Made by a program: the position numbers and the translations under genes | Shown here: one piece after another, positions 12,906 to 13,159 of the stretch | Numbering within the stretch: position 1 is the stretch's first letter | How the letters are laid out: every line of letters begins with the position of its first letter | Assembly: GCA_028866785.1 (NCBI GenBank) | Contig: JAGWHN010000021.1 | Span: forward strand, 256-13,414 | Direction of reading: 5' to 3' | Origin: Microcaldota archaeon | GTDB lineage: Archaea > Micrarchaeota > Micrarchaeia > Micrarchaeales > CABMGC01 | DNA length: 13,159 bases | The notes under the pieces: model-generated | Database searches by the model: none | Told to the model about the DNA's origin: nothing | The model's input: only the letters and a program-made list of their open reading frames with translations

Positions 12906-13159
12906 ATGTTAACTTTACCCGACAAAATAAAGGTAACTCTTGGAAGACTTAGGGCAGAGTTTAAATTTCATGTATCACTCAAGAAAATTAATGGAAAATA
13001 TTATGTTTATAGACAAACCACAGCTTGGAATAAGAGTACTAAAAAATTGAAGGTGCTTTCTACTTATCTTGGAAGAATCACAGGGGAGGGAGCATTCATT
13101 AAAAAAGAAATAACACAGGACGATGAATTAGAAAATGCAAAATCTGTAATAGTGGCGCA
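12906..13159 (+). CDS. Probable transposase, N-terminal part (IS1634/IS4-like), truncated by window edge
   Basis: The frame is open from the ATG at 12906 to the window end, giving 84 residues. The stretch KKINGKYYVYRQTTAWNK (residues about 25-42) followed by a basic segment and YLGRITGEGAFI (56-67) resembles the N-terminal region of archaeal and bacterial DDE transposases of the IS1634/IS4 type, which start with a 'xINGxYYVYxxxSxWNKxxK...xYLGxI' pattern before the catalytic domain. The catalytic DDE residues would lie beyond the window. The gene is more AT-rich than the block to its left, as expected for a mobile element. An unrelated helical DNA-binding protein cannot be excluded because only the N-terminus is visible. 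Confidence 0.6.
   Translation, partial: MLTLPDKIKVTLGRLRAEFKFHVSLKKINGKYYVYRQTTAWNKSTKKLKVLSTYLGRITGEGAFIKKEITQDDELENAKSVIVA

Noticed and set aside
1..13159. CRISPR arrays, tandem repeats or integrase attachment sites
   Set aside because: No regularly spaced direct repeats or tRNA-associated repeats were seen on reading both strands.

Overview
The window looks archaeal, most likely from a DPANN-type genome; a Micrarchaeota-like lineage is my best guess but is not proven. It encodes an archaeal/eukaryotic-type oligosaccharyltransferase (STT3/AglB) and a geranylgeranyl-reductase-family flavoprotein. Several genes have an archaeal TATA box about 25-28 bases before the start codon, which fits leaderless mRNAs. 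Genes are packed with gaps of 0-60 bases, and some stops and starts touch or overlap.

Left part (1-4461). On the minus strand a large AglB gene (222-3278) is followed after 5 bases by the start of a GT4-like glycosyltransferase that runs off the window edge. Together they suggest a surface-glycan or protein N-glycosylation locus. A divergent gene at 3358-4461 (+) encodes an FAD-dependent GGR-family reductase, probably for isoprenoid or archaeal lipid saturation.

Middle part (4469-7000). A minus-strand M20-family deacylase/peptidase (ArgE/DapE/LysK type) follows an AT-rich GNAT acetyltransferase gene. The GNAT gene is divergent from a plus-strand LOG/TIGR00725-like Rossmann protein, and the two annotated ATG codons overlap in a single CATG.

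Right part (7002-12594), all minus strand. Eight genes run in one direction. In transcription order they are a 54-aa helical miniprotein, a 46-aa single C2H2 zinc-finger miniprotein, a stand-alone RAM-domain protein (GTGA stop/start overlap with the zinc finger), an unrecognised 325-aa protein with a weak phosphoribosyltransferase-like segment, histidyl-tRNA synthetase, an aminoglycoside-phosphotransferase-fold kinase, and two tandem HAD phosphatases. The two smallest genes were read directly from the sequence. Just upstream (12625-12726) is a segment with a strong minus-strand TATA box that folds into a closing helix plus two hairpins. It is either an independent non-coding RNA or a structured leader of the operon.

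The right edge (12906 onward, +) is AT-rich. It starts a truncated ORF whose N-terminus resembles DDE transposases of the IS1634/IS4 type.

The most interesting region is 11992-12760: a possible undescribed small regulatory module of structured RNA, helical miniprotein, zinc-finger miniprotein and RAM sensor placed in front of hisS. Also worth a look are the extra N-terminal membrane module and sequon-dense tail of the AglB protein, and the tandem HAD pair with one altered active site.
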